Assembly (NCBI GenBank): GCA_003665825.1
Contig: QPFY01000001.1
Span: 1,791,001-1,855,000 of the forward strand
Reading direction: 5' to 3'
DNA from: Microbotryum silenes-acaulis
Lineage: Eukaryota; Basidiomycota; Microbotryomycetes; Microbotryales; Microbotryaceae
Length of the DNA: 64,000 bases
Part shown: positions 53,110 to 64,000 of the stretch, piece by piece
Layout: the number at the start of each line of letters is the position of its first letter
Position numbering within the stretch: the first letter of the stretch is position 1
The notes under the pieces: model-generated
The model's input: the letters and a program-made list of their open reading frames with translations, nothing else
What the model was told of the DNA's origin: nothing
Database searches by the model: none
Program-made: the position numbers and the translations under genes

Positions 53110-55847
53110 ATGACGACCCGTCGCCTCTCGGGTGCCTCGTCAGCGGGAAACAATGGCATGGGTCCCATGATTGAAGCCTACGATGCCTGTCAGTACCGGT
53201 ACTGTCGCCCGCGACTCATGTGATCAGCGCCTTGTCGGTGCTGTCCGGTTGAACGATCGTCGAAACTGACGCGCCTACCTGCATACATCTTGGCGTCGTC
53301 GCGCACAGTCAAGAAGAAGCATATGCAGCAGAACAAGGAAATCATACACAAGAACTCGATACTATCAAAGTCAGTACTCTGCCGCTTTTCTTTGCGCATC
53401 AGCAGCGCGCGCACCGACGCTGTCTGGCATGTTGACCCAACTCGTCGGACCACCGCGTTGACCTTGGACGGTGTGCTACCACAGATCCAACTCGGAGCTC
53501 GAACGTACCGTCACCAGTCTCCGTGCTGAACGACTCGCACTGAAAGGAAGCCTCTTTCACTTGGAGTGCGAGAACTCGAATCTCCGCATGAGGTTGCAAC
53601 AGACCGAGAGGCAGCTCAACGAAGCGAGGGAAGCCGTCAGCGCAGGGATATCCCCCTGGGATCACGAACAGCTCCAGGTCGGTCTACCTCATCAGTTATG
53701 CGCGTTATCGAGTCCGAGGATCCTATCGCTGATCATCAGATGGTGCCGACAGATGACACAACGGCTCTACGTCAACGCCTTGGCCGCGCTTCAAGCTCTC
53801 GGCAACGGACTTCCATCCTGCTCCAGCCCCATGTCGGACGGGGCCACCTCGGATGTACCCTGTTCACCACCACCCATCCCATCCTCGACAATCCTTCACC
53901 CTCGGCTTTCAACTGTCACAGGTAGGTCGATGCAGTCACCGTCGTCTTTCTCGCAGCAGCCTGACAGACCCATCCTCTGAAACTGTGCAAATAGAATCCC
54001 CTCCGACCCCTTCCGCTTCCTCATCGTCCTCCTCTTCGGGCGACGCCAACCGCAACGTCACCGTCTCGAGAAGAGGCTCCACCGCCGGAAGAGCACCACG
54101 ACCCTCCTCGATTATTCTCCAACGCAACCCTGACCTCTCGCACATCAGCGAAGGAGGCGAACAGAGCCATTTCAACGATGACGAAGAGGATGATTCAGGC
54201 GATGAAGAACCAATGAAATCGGCTTGGAAAGGGACCCTCCTCGATGGGTGAGTTGAGGAACATGTAGCAATATATAATCGGCTAGATTTGCTCACCAGTT
54301 GAACCTCTCCACAGACTACGAGAAGAACCTCGAGCTCCGGCATCGCCTTCGGTTTCTCGACCACCCACACCCATTTTCGTCCCCCCACCTATTTCCTCAC
54401 CTCTTTCCGCACCTCTGTCCCCTCATTCCGAGACCTCAACTACAACTTACTCGTCCCAGCTATCTGTCTCTACTTCCGCCCCTACTGCTCGACCACTCCC
54501 CAGCAAAGCCCGAGCAACGCATTCGGCTCCTCCCGCCGCTCGCTCTGCCCACGCCAACACCTCTTCCTTCTCGCAACAGAAACCAGCTCGAAGAGTCTCG
54601 GGGATCGTCAAAGCTCCGACGCCGGAACCTCAACCTGGGCAACTTGGGGCCGTACGAAGTGACGCGCCAGCCGCAACGACTTCAGCCAGCACTACCACTG
54701 GAGTCACGGGCAAGAGGACGAGCATTGTTGGACAGTTGGGGAGAAAATCGGTCTCGACTTCGTCGTTGGCTGCTACGACGTCTTCGACTTCGTCGAGCGG
54801 GGCTAAGAAGGCTACGGAGGAGGAGGATTATTGGAACGAACGCAAGACGTTGCTCAAGCTTGAGTCGCTTGGTCCGAAGGAGATGCTGGCTATCGTTGGG
54901 TCGAGGAGGAGAACGTCGACACTCGCTGCTGTGGAAGCGAAGACCTCTTCATCGAATAAGGACACCTCAACGACGTCGAGTACGTCGGAAGACGATGAAC
55001 GGGTCGGCGAATCCATCTCCACACAACTGGTGACGCAGCAGAAACGATATGAGGACGAGGAGAACTCGTACGAGGTTGATGAGCAAAGTAGTGATGAGGA
55101 GTTTGTGCCGTCCAAGAAATTGGTGGAGGCGGCGTTGGGCAAGGCGAGAGGGAAACGGAGGGCGACGAGAGCGGGGTCGCAGGAGGTAGCTCAGGAAGTG
55201 GAGCAGGAACAGGATTATGACTACGAACAGGACAGCAACTGTGAGTTGTCTTGTGGCCTCGGTATTTATCCGATCAGCGCTCACCTCTTCATTCTCCGTT
55301 TTGCGGTACCAGTTGGTTCGGCACCCGTCTCGAGCGCATCTCAACCTCGTGCCATGCCCTCTTCTTCGGCACCTCCGGTCCTTCAATCCAACACCATGCT
55401 CGCCAACGGAGGAAACGAAGAGGGTGACGCGGGTGGTCGTCGCGCTCGCAAGTCCGTCAACTACGCCCTTCCCAAACTCAACACGTAAGTCACCTGCCCA
55501 TCTCCCGCCACGAGCTTCGAGCTGATCCCTCTCGATGCCTTCCCAATTATAGCAAAATGCGTCGACCGGAAGACTACGTGCCCGTGACCAATGCCCACCC
55601 TCGAAAGTCCTCTCGCCCCTCCGTCGCCACAGTATCAGGAGCGACGTCCCATATCCTTCGGACGAAATCGTCCTTGACGAGCTTGAGAGGTCGAGCTTCG
55701 ATGGCCAACTCGGAGAATGAAGCCATGTCGGATTTGGACGAGGAGGATTCGTCATTGACGGGTCGGAATGAGAAGGAGGGGGGTTTGAAGGGGGGTAATG
55801 GGAGTGGAGGTGGTGTGACGGCGAGAAGGCACACGCTCATGGCTTAG
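53110..55847 (+). CDS. SGO1: Shugoshin
   Basis: Protects centromeric cohesin by recruiting PP2A. Firm exons: 53110-53188, 53309-53369, 53485-53677, 54315-55240, 55313-55484 and 55553-55847; one or two exons lie between 53,740 and 54,247. The N-terminal coiled coil FKKKHMQQNKEIIHKNSILSK, SNSELERTVTSLRAERLALK, ECENSNLRMRLQQTERQL (about 27-90) is the shugoshin dimer and PP2A-binding region. The disordered middle has many Ser/Pro and acidic stretches. The C-terminal basic SGO motif RRARKSVNYALPKLN followed by TKMRRPEDYVP, split by the last intron, is diagnostic. For the 53,740-53,921 exon two acceptors give different frames; the one before ATGGTGCC fits the downstream phase, the one 12 nt later gives a more protein-like sequence, so this join is unresolved. 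Confidence 0.9.
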
Positions 55848-56908
55848 TGGAGATGTGGTAACTCGGAGTGGATCAAAAGTGGGTCTGTCCAAAAGATTGT
55901 TGGCCTCCCATGATTTTCCATTTTTGCACCTCTACACCTGTTTGCTCTGGGTATTCCTGAAGTGATGAAATAGCAGCTCATCTTGAGCGCTCATTCAGCT
56001 TTCCAAAACTCAGAGTCGGAAACACCGAGTGGAACCGAACGGACTGCCAAACGGATGGACGAAGGATGCGGTGATGTTTAGGAAGGATGCGAGCGGAAGT
56101 TTGTGTTCGAAACAAAGAATGGAGAAACGCGAGCTGAAAAGGGAATGGACCACTACAGAACCTGGACTTGAGCTAGGCGCCATCGCCATGATGATCGCCT
56201 TGTTGTCCGTAGATCCGGGCGACAATTCCTTTGAGATGATGTCGAGTTTCTGCAGTGATCGGTACTGAGGAAGATCCCAACGTTCGGAGCAATCAGACTC
56301 TCAATGTACGAAGTGGGTTGCGCGGTGCCCCGCTCCCAACCTCATTGCTCATCGTCCTCGGATGTTGGCTGTACTTCAACATACAGTCTCCGGTGGTTGC
56401 GTGAACTCAGAATGGGGCTCGAGACTCGTCCATGGAGGTCCTAGGAGGTCCTAGGAGGTCCACACCCCAGATCTCCCCAGATCGCGCCCGGAAGTAGGTG
56501 CGCGGCAGTGCTCTGCCCCGCTCTAGCCCGCTCTTGAGCACTCTCTGAGCCCGGCCACGCGGCTTCGAACTGCAAAGACGTCAAGTTCAGACAGACTTTC
56601 ATACATTCCTACCCTTCGAGTCATTGACCCAGCCTTGAACATCCCGCCCCTTCTTCCATCAGTAGAGCACTGGAGCTCCTCACACACTCAAGGACGCCCG
56701 GCGCCATTGCTTGCCTTGGTTTACTTTCCACTGCTTCAAGCCGTACCGGCGACAGCCAGCCTGCCGCGATTGCCATGCCAACTTGAAGGCCCGACCACTG
56801 CATAACTCAGGGTTGGCTGGGCTGACAACTTGCAGCACATCGTCGCATCCAGTACCATTACCACACAAAAAGGACACGAAGCTTACGCAGCACTTTCGAT
56901 CGACGCCG
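55848..56908. other. Intergenic region
   Basis: About 1 kb without a recognised gene. Three tandem copies of a 10-bp unit around the palindrome CCTAGG occupy 56434-56461. The 5' part of the next gene may begin in the last 200 bp. Confidence 0.4.
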
Positions 56909-59132
56909 ATGCATCTGCGAACTGCCGTCCCGTCGGTGCTCAGTGACTTGCTAGCGTTCAAGTTCCCGCCAAATGCCTACCGCTTTGTGCCACGCGATCG
57001 CTTTACCGTCTGTCCCCCACCACTCATAAGCCTTCTGCCCTTTTGGGACACATCAAGTTCCGAAGATCGCCAGGCGAAACGCTACCTCGTCACGCCCTCA
57101 CGTCTGCCTCGCCCGATCCTTCGCTCGTCCGTCGCGTTGTTCAGGGTCTGAAGGGAGGGCTCGAGAAAACCGGGACGGGCGATGCGCCTCTTCCGAGGTC
57201 TGTCAAGTTCTGCTTCGACAACTTTCTGCACAGATGGCCAGTCACCTTAAACGAATGGGACGACTCGAAAGTAATGGTCTATCTACTGGATCTCATGGAC
57301 ATCACCCAGCACACTGTCTCTCGCCTAGCAGATCGCCCGGTCGCAATACATTACATGCCTTCATTTCACAAATACTTCGGTCAAGACGGGCTGCCTACTC
57401 TACATACTTCGGTGCTAAATGGAGACGACTTTGCAAACACAGTAGTCCTCGAGACTAACAACGTCGGCAATCTCGAAAGCGCTCATCAGTCTTATCCTGG
57501 ATCACAGATGCCGAATCTCTGGTCTGATTATGGATCAGGGACCCCGCTCGATTTGCGCGTCTTCGACAGCAATGGTCGATCGGTGATGCATTCAAAGAGC
57601 AAGGGAATCAGGCTAGCCAAGGTACATCCCGTACCATCGATGTAACTTTGGATAGATTGAACACCTCTCACCGCCGTAACCGCTGACCGCCGTCTGCCCG
57701 GCCAGATGGCTCTGCAGCTACATCAACACAAAGCTCGATTCGGCATATACTTCGCACCTCCGTACTTCGTCCTTTGCGAACTCGGTGAGTAGGCGTTGGT
57801 CCATTTACGCTGACTGCGGCTCCCATATCTTGACAAAGAATCATCACTGACTGGCGTTGTTCGTTCGCATTGCCCTCGTTGTCAGTCGTTGAGAATGGTC
57901 GAACTCACTTGTTAACCAGTGAAGTTTGCTCATCGGTTCTCTGGGCTCAGGATGACCTTGCCCCTGCCGTGGCACCAAGACCCGAAAGCCTCTTCACCAT
58001 CCTCGTCTCCCTGTTTTCGAGTGTTCATGCAGACTACTCGATTGAAGGTCCTCCCGAGAAGATGAGAATCGCTCTCAGGCGAACTACAGATGAGCTCGAA
58101 AGCACCCGGTTGGCACCCTTGCTGTCTCCTCCAGCCGAGACTCTCGATAGCGTGGTGGGCCCTTTCCTCGTGCACGCAAATGCTCTTGAGGTAACGCTGC
58201 GTCACCTTCCGGGTACCGCGGTAAGTGTCTAAGCCCAAAGCTCACTCATGACCGACACATGCACTCATGAGATTCCCCTCACCTGACAATGAGCAGCTCA
58301 TCTGTGACTCGGAGGCGAACAAGGACACGGGTATGGTGGCAATTGGTGTCGAGCTTGATTGCGAGCGCGATGTGAATTACCTCTCGCTTCAATCGTGTAT
58401 TCAAGATCGTTTCGCTGATCGCGAGTCCCTTTGTTACTTACTGCAGTTCTTCTCCGTCAGCTTCGATGAAGAAGGAGAAGCAAATGTCTTGCCCTGGGTC
58501 ACGGCGCCCGTCGGGGATCTCGCTCGTCTCGATTGACTCGATCTCCTCACAGAGATTGGCAGGGGGCGAACTGCCACGACATGGACGGCTCGATGGTCTG
58601 GCCGCCCGGACACCGAAGTTCCCAGAGCATCCGCCGCCAGTGATCCTCCCGCTCGACTTCAAGGTGATCTCGTCGCCAAGGTCGTCTCGGCAGACTACTA
58701 TGCGCCTTCGATCGCGCGAGAGTACTTCATCTTTACGCAAGTTGTGCCGTCGCTCTCGACTGCCGCGCAAGCCTACTTCCCCAAGTTCCATGGCCTCTAT
58801 CGAAGCGGTTCAGATGGCCGTGCCTACGTCCTGTTACTAGAAGACGTGGGGAGCACGGTCACCCAGGAGCAGTGGGTGGGGGACGCCGAATTGAGGCGCA
58901 AGATTGAGTGAGTGTGACAGGAGGCCTGGCTCCATCTGGTGCCTCGACATGTCATAGTCGCTGACTTGACGCCATGCTGGATAATCCCCATCTTTCTAGT
59001 GAGGCGTACAAAGCACTCAGAAAGGAAGGCGTCTACCATGGAGACGAGAGGGCTCAAAATGTGGCTATCCGTCCAGACGGCCGCATTTGCATCATTGACT
59101 GGGGAGAAGCTCTCTTTGCTCGTCAATTGTGA
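56909..59132 (+). CDS. Protein kinase-like protein, 5' part uncertain
   Basis: The C-terminal third is kinase-like: GDLVAKVVSADYYAP with a candidate ATP-binding Lys, YVLLLEDVG as hinge, VYHGDERAQNVAI as an H-G-D-x4-N catalytic loop, and ICIIDWGEA in place of DFG. The protein ends at EALFARQL (stop 59130-59132). Supported exons: to 57621, 57706-57784, 57886-58220, from 58297, then about 58555 to 58910 and a last exon after the CTTTCTAG acceptor near 59000. The middle part (for example WPVTLNEWDDSKVMVYLLDL, YSIEGPPEKMRIALRRTTDE) has no domain I know. ATG 56909 (MHLRTAVPSVLSDLLAFKFP) is a plausible start, but the frame it opens must shift before 57,150 and I could not find a convincing intron. 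HGD with DWG resembles small-molecule or fungal atypical kinases; the substrate is unknown. Confidence 0.6.
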
Positions 59133-59665
59133 CCTTTACGCCACTCGATGAACCCGCCTATCCCTCAATTGCATTCGACCCATGTAATAGCCGCCTCGTC
59201 GAGCTCGAGCGCTTGGACCCCCCTCTTTACCTCGTTTGTGATTCTGTGAAGGTGAGGGTCGCATCGACCGAACCGAATGGTTTTGCCCTTTTTGTAAAAT
59301 ATGAGTGTTTGTCCGTGACTTGATCAGGCTTGATGCAGAGTGACATGGCTGTGCTTTCCGGGTATTTCTGATTCTCGATGTCGGTCTTATACCGACTTGA
59401 AGAACTTGCTGATATACCGTGTCGCAAACAGTAATTTGCTCAAGCTTTCAAAACTGAACGGCAAAGCATTAAATGACCGTACATTATTCGTCCGATGTGG
59501 CCACAATTAGAATGAGGAACGCCGGGTGAGGAGGAATTTGCTGGAACAAAGCCAGCTGCAGCGAAGGGCAGCGACAGGCAGCGACTTGGTACTTGGTCCT
59601 TCGGCCGGCGCTCAGCGCTCAGCTCCACATCATTATCGTGGTCATCGCCGCGGCCACTCGACACG
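59133..59665. other. Intergenic region upstream of CAP
   Basis: About 530 bp with an AT-rich centre (59,330-59,500). It contains the 3' end of the kinase-like gene and the CAP promoter. No gene is recognised. Confidence 0.5.
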
Positions 59666-61852
59666 ATGAATACCGCCTCAGCCCAAGGCACACCCGCCGG
59701 TATCCCTGCCACCGGTTAGTTGACGATCACACAGAGCTATCTTCTGCGCCTAACCGCTCGCTCATCCCCGCGAACCCACGTGGACGTACACTGCCTGTAG
59801 GTGTCGGTTCGCTCAACACGTTGCTCCGACGACTTGAAGCCGCGACCGCCCGACTGGAGGACATCGCCGTCACCTCGGCAGCGAGTGGCGGACCCCATTT
59901 CAACGTCGCAAGTGGTGCATCCGCCGTCGTACCTTCCACGCTTGCTGGTGCGGGAGCCGGCGCGATCGCAGGTGGAGTGGCCGGGGCGGCTTCGGCACCG
60001 GGCGGCTCGTCTCTTGCCGCTGCTGCAGGTCCAGCGGTCGAGGTTCCTCGCTCGGTTGCGGCTTTTGACGAAGAAGTCCTCCGGGGCGCGCTGGCCAAGT
60101 ACCTCGAGTTGAGTAAGGAGCTGGGCGGCTTGATCGCCGATCAGGTGAGTCACGTCCGGCCACCGACCCGAGCTGAGCTGAGCCCCCAAGGGCCCGCTTC
60201 AACGGCACGGGTCAGCATCTGCCGGCTGTACCGTTCTGACCCCAGTGTGTCGTCTTTGTCTCTTTCCACATCAGTCTAAACACGTTCAAGCCGCGTTCAA
60301 CGCTCAACGCGCCTTCATCCTCATGGCGAGCGCCTGCACAAAGATCCAGGCCTCAGACCCTTCCTACATGACCTTGCTCAAACCGACTCAACAGGCGCTC
60401 ATGTCGACGATCGAGATCAAGGACAAGAATCGAGCGAGCCCCGATGCGAACCAATTGACCGTCGTCGCCGAGGGTATCCCGGCTCTGGGCTGGGTCACCC
60501 TCGTGAGTCGTTTCCTCGCCTTCTCGGGAGCACACCTGCCCGGATGAGAGGATTCGAGGCTCGCGCAGATGCTGACGAGCATCAGATTATTGGACATCCC
60601 ATAGGATAGCAAACCTGGCCCCCACGTCGGCGAATACAAGGACTCGGCCGATTTTTGGGTCAACCGAATCGTCAAGGCGTTCAAGGACACGTGAGCCCGA
60701 GCAGTCTTCTCCAGTTCTGACAAAGGCGCTACACTGACCATGTGCACATTCCTCACTCGTCACAGTAACCCGAAGCAAGTCGAGTGGGCTCGCAGCTTCA
60801 GCGCGACACTGGATGCCTTGCGCAAGTACGTCATGGCCAACCACGCAACCGGTCTGACGTGGAACCCCAAGGTGAGCAGGTCTCTGGTGATTAGTACAAG
60901 ACGTGCTCCATCTGGCGGATCGCTGAACGAAGCAAACGGATGATGTCACAGGGTATCGACCCTGCCAAATATTCGGCATCCCCTGCCGCCTCCGCCGCGG
61001 TGGGTGGCGCTCCCCCTCTACCCCCACCCCCACCAGCGCCGCCCGCAGCACCTCCCGCTCCCACGGCACCCGCACAGGCAGCTACCGCCGCATCGGGTGA
61101 CATGAGCGGTGTGTTTGCGGCTCTCAACAAGGGCGAGGACATCACGTCGGGTCTGAAGAAGGTCGACAAGAGCGAGATGACGCACAAGAACCCCGAACTC
61201 AGGGCGGGAGGTGTCGTCTCTGCCGTCGGAGCTGGTAAGCGCTTCCCCCACAGAAGCGAATTTGAGGAGTCCGAGTCCGATGGCTGACCACAGCTTCCAC
61301 TTATATTGTCACTCAGCTGGCAAAGGTCCCACAAAGCCTCCCAAGCCATCGGCGATCGCTCAAAAGAAGCCACCCATCCTCGCGCTTGAGGGCAACAAAT
61401 GGCTCGTCGAGAACTACGACTCGGACCCTCAAATCTCCGTCACCGACACGTCGATCCAACAGACCGTCAACGTCTTCAACTGCAAAGCCTCGGTACTGCA
61501 AGTCAAGGGCAAGGTCAATGCCATATCGATCGTCAACTCGCCCAAGTTGTCTGTTCTCTTGGAGTCGACCGTTTCGGCTTTGAGCATCAGCTCCAGCCCT
61601 GGGTTCACCGTCCAGATCTTGGGCAAGGTCCCTACTATCTTGGTCGACGGCACGGACGGGGGTATGATCTACCTCTCGAAGGAGAGCTTGGGCACCGAGA
61701 TTATAACGGCCAAGACGTCGGCGTTGAACATCAGTCTTCCCGTCGAGGGCGAGGACGATGGTGTGTTTGAAGAGCGAGCCGTGCCCGAGCAGCTCAAGAC
61801 GGTCGTGGTTGGTGGCAAGCTGGTGACGACGGTGGTCGAGCACTCCAGTTAA
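59666..61852 (+). CDS. SRV2: Adenylyl cyclase-associated protein (CAP/Srv2)
   Basis: Actin-recycling protein; in yeasts it also binds adenylyl cyclase and couples it to Ras. Seven exons: 59666-59714, 59801-60144, 60275-60502, 60605-60690, 60766-60871, 60952-61234 and 61317-61852; 544 codons (543 residues). The N-terminus LNTLLRRLEAATARLEDIAV is the cyclase-binding coiled coil. The helical folded domain (about 110-270) has FDEEVLRGALAKYLELSKEL, DSADFWVNRIVKAFKDT and NPKQVEWARSFSATLDALRKY. A Pro-rich run near 292-312 (SH3/profilin binding) is followed by a WH2-like stretch (ITSGLKKVDKSEMTHKNPEL) and the C-terminal beta-helix CARP domain (WLVENYD, VNVFNCKASVLQVKGKVN, LVDGTDGGMIYLSKESL, TTVVEHSS). 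Confidence 0.97.
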
Positions 61853-62260
61853 GCTTGGGGCGGTTGAGCCGAATCCAGCATTCTTTCTTGTTTCTTTGTC
61901 ACCAATACTATTTGAACCCCTTTGCAATGTTTCATCAAAGCTGTGGCCCAGGCGGAACACTCTACTGCGCCCACAAAACCTTCGGCGGCAGCGGCACAAG
62001 CATGGAGAGGAGAAGAGAAGGTTGAAAGCTGCTATTGGGACTGGGAGTGCTGCGCAGTTCCGTTTTTGAAAGCCAACTTGAGATCATCGCTTCCACTTGG
62101 CCCGATCCTACCGGTCGATCACATGAGTACATCCTACCTACGGAACGCCATGGTTTCTAGAAGATGCACGTACATGTGAATACATGCACTTGGTGCCGCT
62201 GCTGGTTTCCGCCCAGGTGCAGCGACCGGTGTTGCGCAGCTCCTGCAGAACGTGCGGAAC
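61853..62260. other. Intergenic region between convergent genes
   Basis: 3' flanks of CAP and of the CCCH/DUF7923-like gene. An alternative last exon of the latter could reach into 62,170-62,280 (acceptor TTTCAG near 62,299), because the Cys-rich end of the family is not fully seen in the long frame. Confidence 0.4.
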
Positions 62261-64000
62261 TCAGGCATTGTCAGCTCGGGCGACATCCGAACACCTGAAA
62301 TCATAAGAAACAACTGTCACTTTGCAAGGGTGCCTTGCGACATCTTCTCTTAGATGCCTGATCTGCCTCGAGTTGAGGTCGTAGTCGTGTGCACGACCAC
62401 AAGTGCCACGCGCAGTGCAGCCGTTACCGCTGAGATAGTGGAACACGCAGATCTGGGGATTCTGTTGCAGGAAGCCACGGTTGGTGTCAAGAGGACGCAT
62501 GCCGGGGTTAAGACCGGCTTTTTTTTCGTCGCGAAACCTCGTTCCAGGCACAGCTGGATTGATCCTCCTCCACTTCGCCGCCGCCGAGGGGGCTTTGGGA
62601 GAGTGCGCTTTTGACGAGATGCGCGAAGAGACGGGGGACCATTCGCCTTGGCTAGAGTCGGCATCATCCTGATGGCTATTATCATAGTCGTACGAATCCT
62701 GCTCTTCTTCTTCGTACGGAGTAGAAGCCCATTGCTTCCAGCACGATGTGTCGACGGTACGGTGGGAAAACAGTCGTTGAAAGGTGATCGTGCGCCAGCC
62801 GACGAACTCCAAAGCGGATGTATGTTCCTCATCCTCGAGGAAGTTCACGCTTTGAAGAAGCAAAATCGATTTGTTCAGTCCCATTGCTCGTCCGAGCCAG
62901 CGAGCCCGCAAAAATGTGACGTACGCTACAAGCTTGGAGGTGATAACCTCATTTCGCGGACGGTCCCCGCCAGGGCAAAGCGAAGGACAAGTCGAAACTG
63001 TGCACCTGACCGGAGGTAAGAAGATACTCCAAATGTGCTTGGAGAAGATGTACTGACCAAGGGCGTCAGGGTGGACTCCGATCATGTATATCCTCTTGAG
63101 CGGTTTTAGAGGGCCGAGTAGCATGAGCATGGCGCCAGTCTTGCTTTCGACGGGAGCGCGGCCGATGTCGACCAGCGAAGTCAGTTCAGCCGAGTTGAAA
63201 GCCATGCAAAACTCGTCAAAGGTGGCTCCAGAAGTAATGACACGGCACTGAGGATCGACGGATAAGAATTGTCAGCCACTGCGCTCCACTTATGCCGCTC
63301 TTAATGGGCGAGAGGTCACCTTGAGGAGCATCGAAGCCAGCGACGTCTTGTCGTAGTAGGCAAAGATGATGATTTGGGGTTCTTCCCCTTCTTTATCGCA
63401 TATTGCACTTTGATCGACGCCGATGGCTGTCCGAAAACTGATACGTCAGTCGCCTGCCCGACGTCTTCATTTCGTCGCGCATCCACTAACCTCGAACATC
63501 CTTTTCGATCTCCCAGCTGACCCATTGCAGCTCTCGATTAGCCTATTGAACCACTCTCGTTGTTCTACGGATATGGCACTCACCGAAGCTGGGTGGCCGC
63601 TTGTAGACCGCCGGTCTTGCCTTGGCTCATCAGCGCGTCGGAGAAAGGCGCCGATGTTCTGAATCGATTGCCCAGGGGTAAGCACTAGAATGTGACAGGC
63701 AAGCCAGCGCGCCTCAACTCACAGATCGAGGAACACAATTACGAACGAAAGGCGAGTTGACTCCGAAATGAGCGCTGTGGTATCACGAGCACGCTCTCCA
63801 TTGCCGTTGTCAATGCAGCTGGCCGGCGGGACGAGAATAGGAGAGTGCGCCTGGGCTCGTTCTTTCACACTTAGTCGCAGCTGAGCGATCGTATCTTCTT
63901 GTTCAGCGACGATCTTCAAAGCTTTTTTGCGCTCTTCGTCGATGACCTGCAGCAGGAATGATTAGCGGATAGCAGAAGCAAGTTGCCGGTTGCCAGCTGA
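62261..64000 (-). CDS. CCCH zinc-finger protein with DUF7923-like region, partial
   Basis: Runs off the right edge; the start is outside the window. At 63948 there is an acceptor (CTGCAG) followed by a helix EERKKALKIVAEQEDTIAQLRL, then by STRLSFVIVFLDL (about 63760-63720), a hydrophobic strand like that opening the DUF7923 (NYN-like) domain. Further exons give MAFNSAELTSLVDIGRAPVESKTGAML, LKRIYMIGVHPDALG and NKSILLLQSVNFLEDEEHTS, all DUF7923-like in pattern. After a disordered acidic linker comes a zinc finger CVFHYLSGNGCTARGTCGRAHDYDL (C-x9-C-x5-C-x3-H) and the helix NSRQIRHLREDVARHPC, arranged as in the CCCH gene at 8618. Internal introns between 63,000 and 63,700 were not all resolved. 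Domain names are from memory of fungal families; RNA binding is inferred. Confidence 0.65.

Overview
The window is nuclear DNA of a basidiomycete fungus. Nearly every gene carries several short (about 50-100 nt) GT-AG introns, coding regions are GC-rich, and proteins are typical fungal orthologues (RPB7, MCM-binding protein, Rap1, shugoshin, Srv2/CAP, synaptojanin-type phosphatase). The gene style suggests Pucciniomycotina yeasts, but that placement is an inference. I rebuilt exon joins by hand from splice sites, reading phase and family conservation; where the sum of exons is a whole number of codons I say so.

Layout. 1-15.5 kb holds RPB7, MCMBP and a Doa1/PLAA-like WD40 protein (the last two convergent), a CCCH zinc-finger protein, a sirtuin of Hst3/Hst4 type and a disordered protein. 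15,686-19,175 is a 3.5-kb element with every structural mark of a CACTA-type DNA transposon: 11-bp terminal inverted repeats starting CACTG, a 3-bp target duplication CTT, and subterminal arrays of a degenerate ~19-bp palindromic motif at both ends. It carries two divergent genes, neither a recognisable full transposase. 19.7-21.7 kb is a second disordered protein.

22.2-30.95 kb is a nest of mobile DNA. A decayed Helitron (HUH Rep plus Pif1-like helicase, ending in a hairpin and CTAG) is interrupted by a young, intact Ty1/copia retrotransposon with 208-bp LTRs differing at two positions and a 5-bp target duplication CAAAC.

31.2-64 kb is dense in ordinary genes: a small secreted protein, mitochondrial uS11, a synaptojanin-like inositol phosphatase, a membrane-anchored thioredoxin, an F-box protein, a KDM5-type histone demethylase, an ankyrin-MYND protein, a probable APC/C subunit Apc15, a Rap1-like telomere protein divergent from shugoshin, a kinase-like protein, CAP/Srv2, and a CCCH/DUF7923-like gene that runs off the right edge. 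Several of them act on chromosomes (MCMBP, Hst3/4, KDM5, Apc15, Rap1, shugoshin), but nothing in the spacing suggests a co-regulated cluster.

The most novel item is the CACTA-like element with its ~19-bp palindromic arrays and unknown 392-residue protein. Other points of note are two GC-AG introns, a Doa1 protein without a PUL domain, a triple-Myb Rap1, a 22-bp perfect hairpin upstream of a CCCH gene, and a TGAC-rich tract between Apc15 and Rap1.
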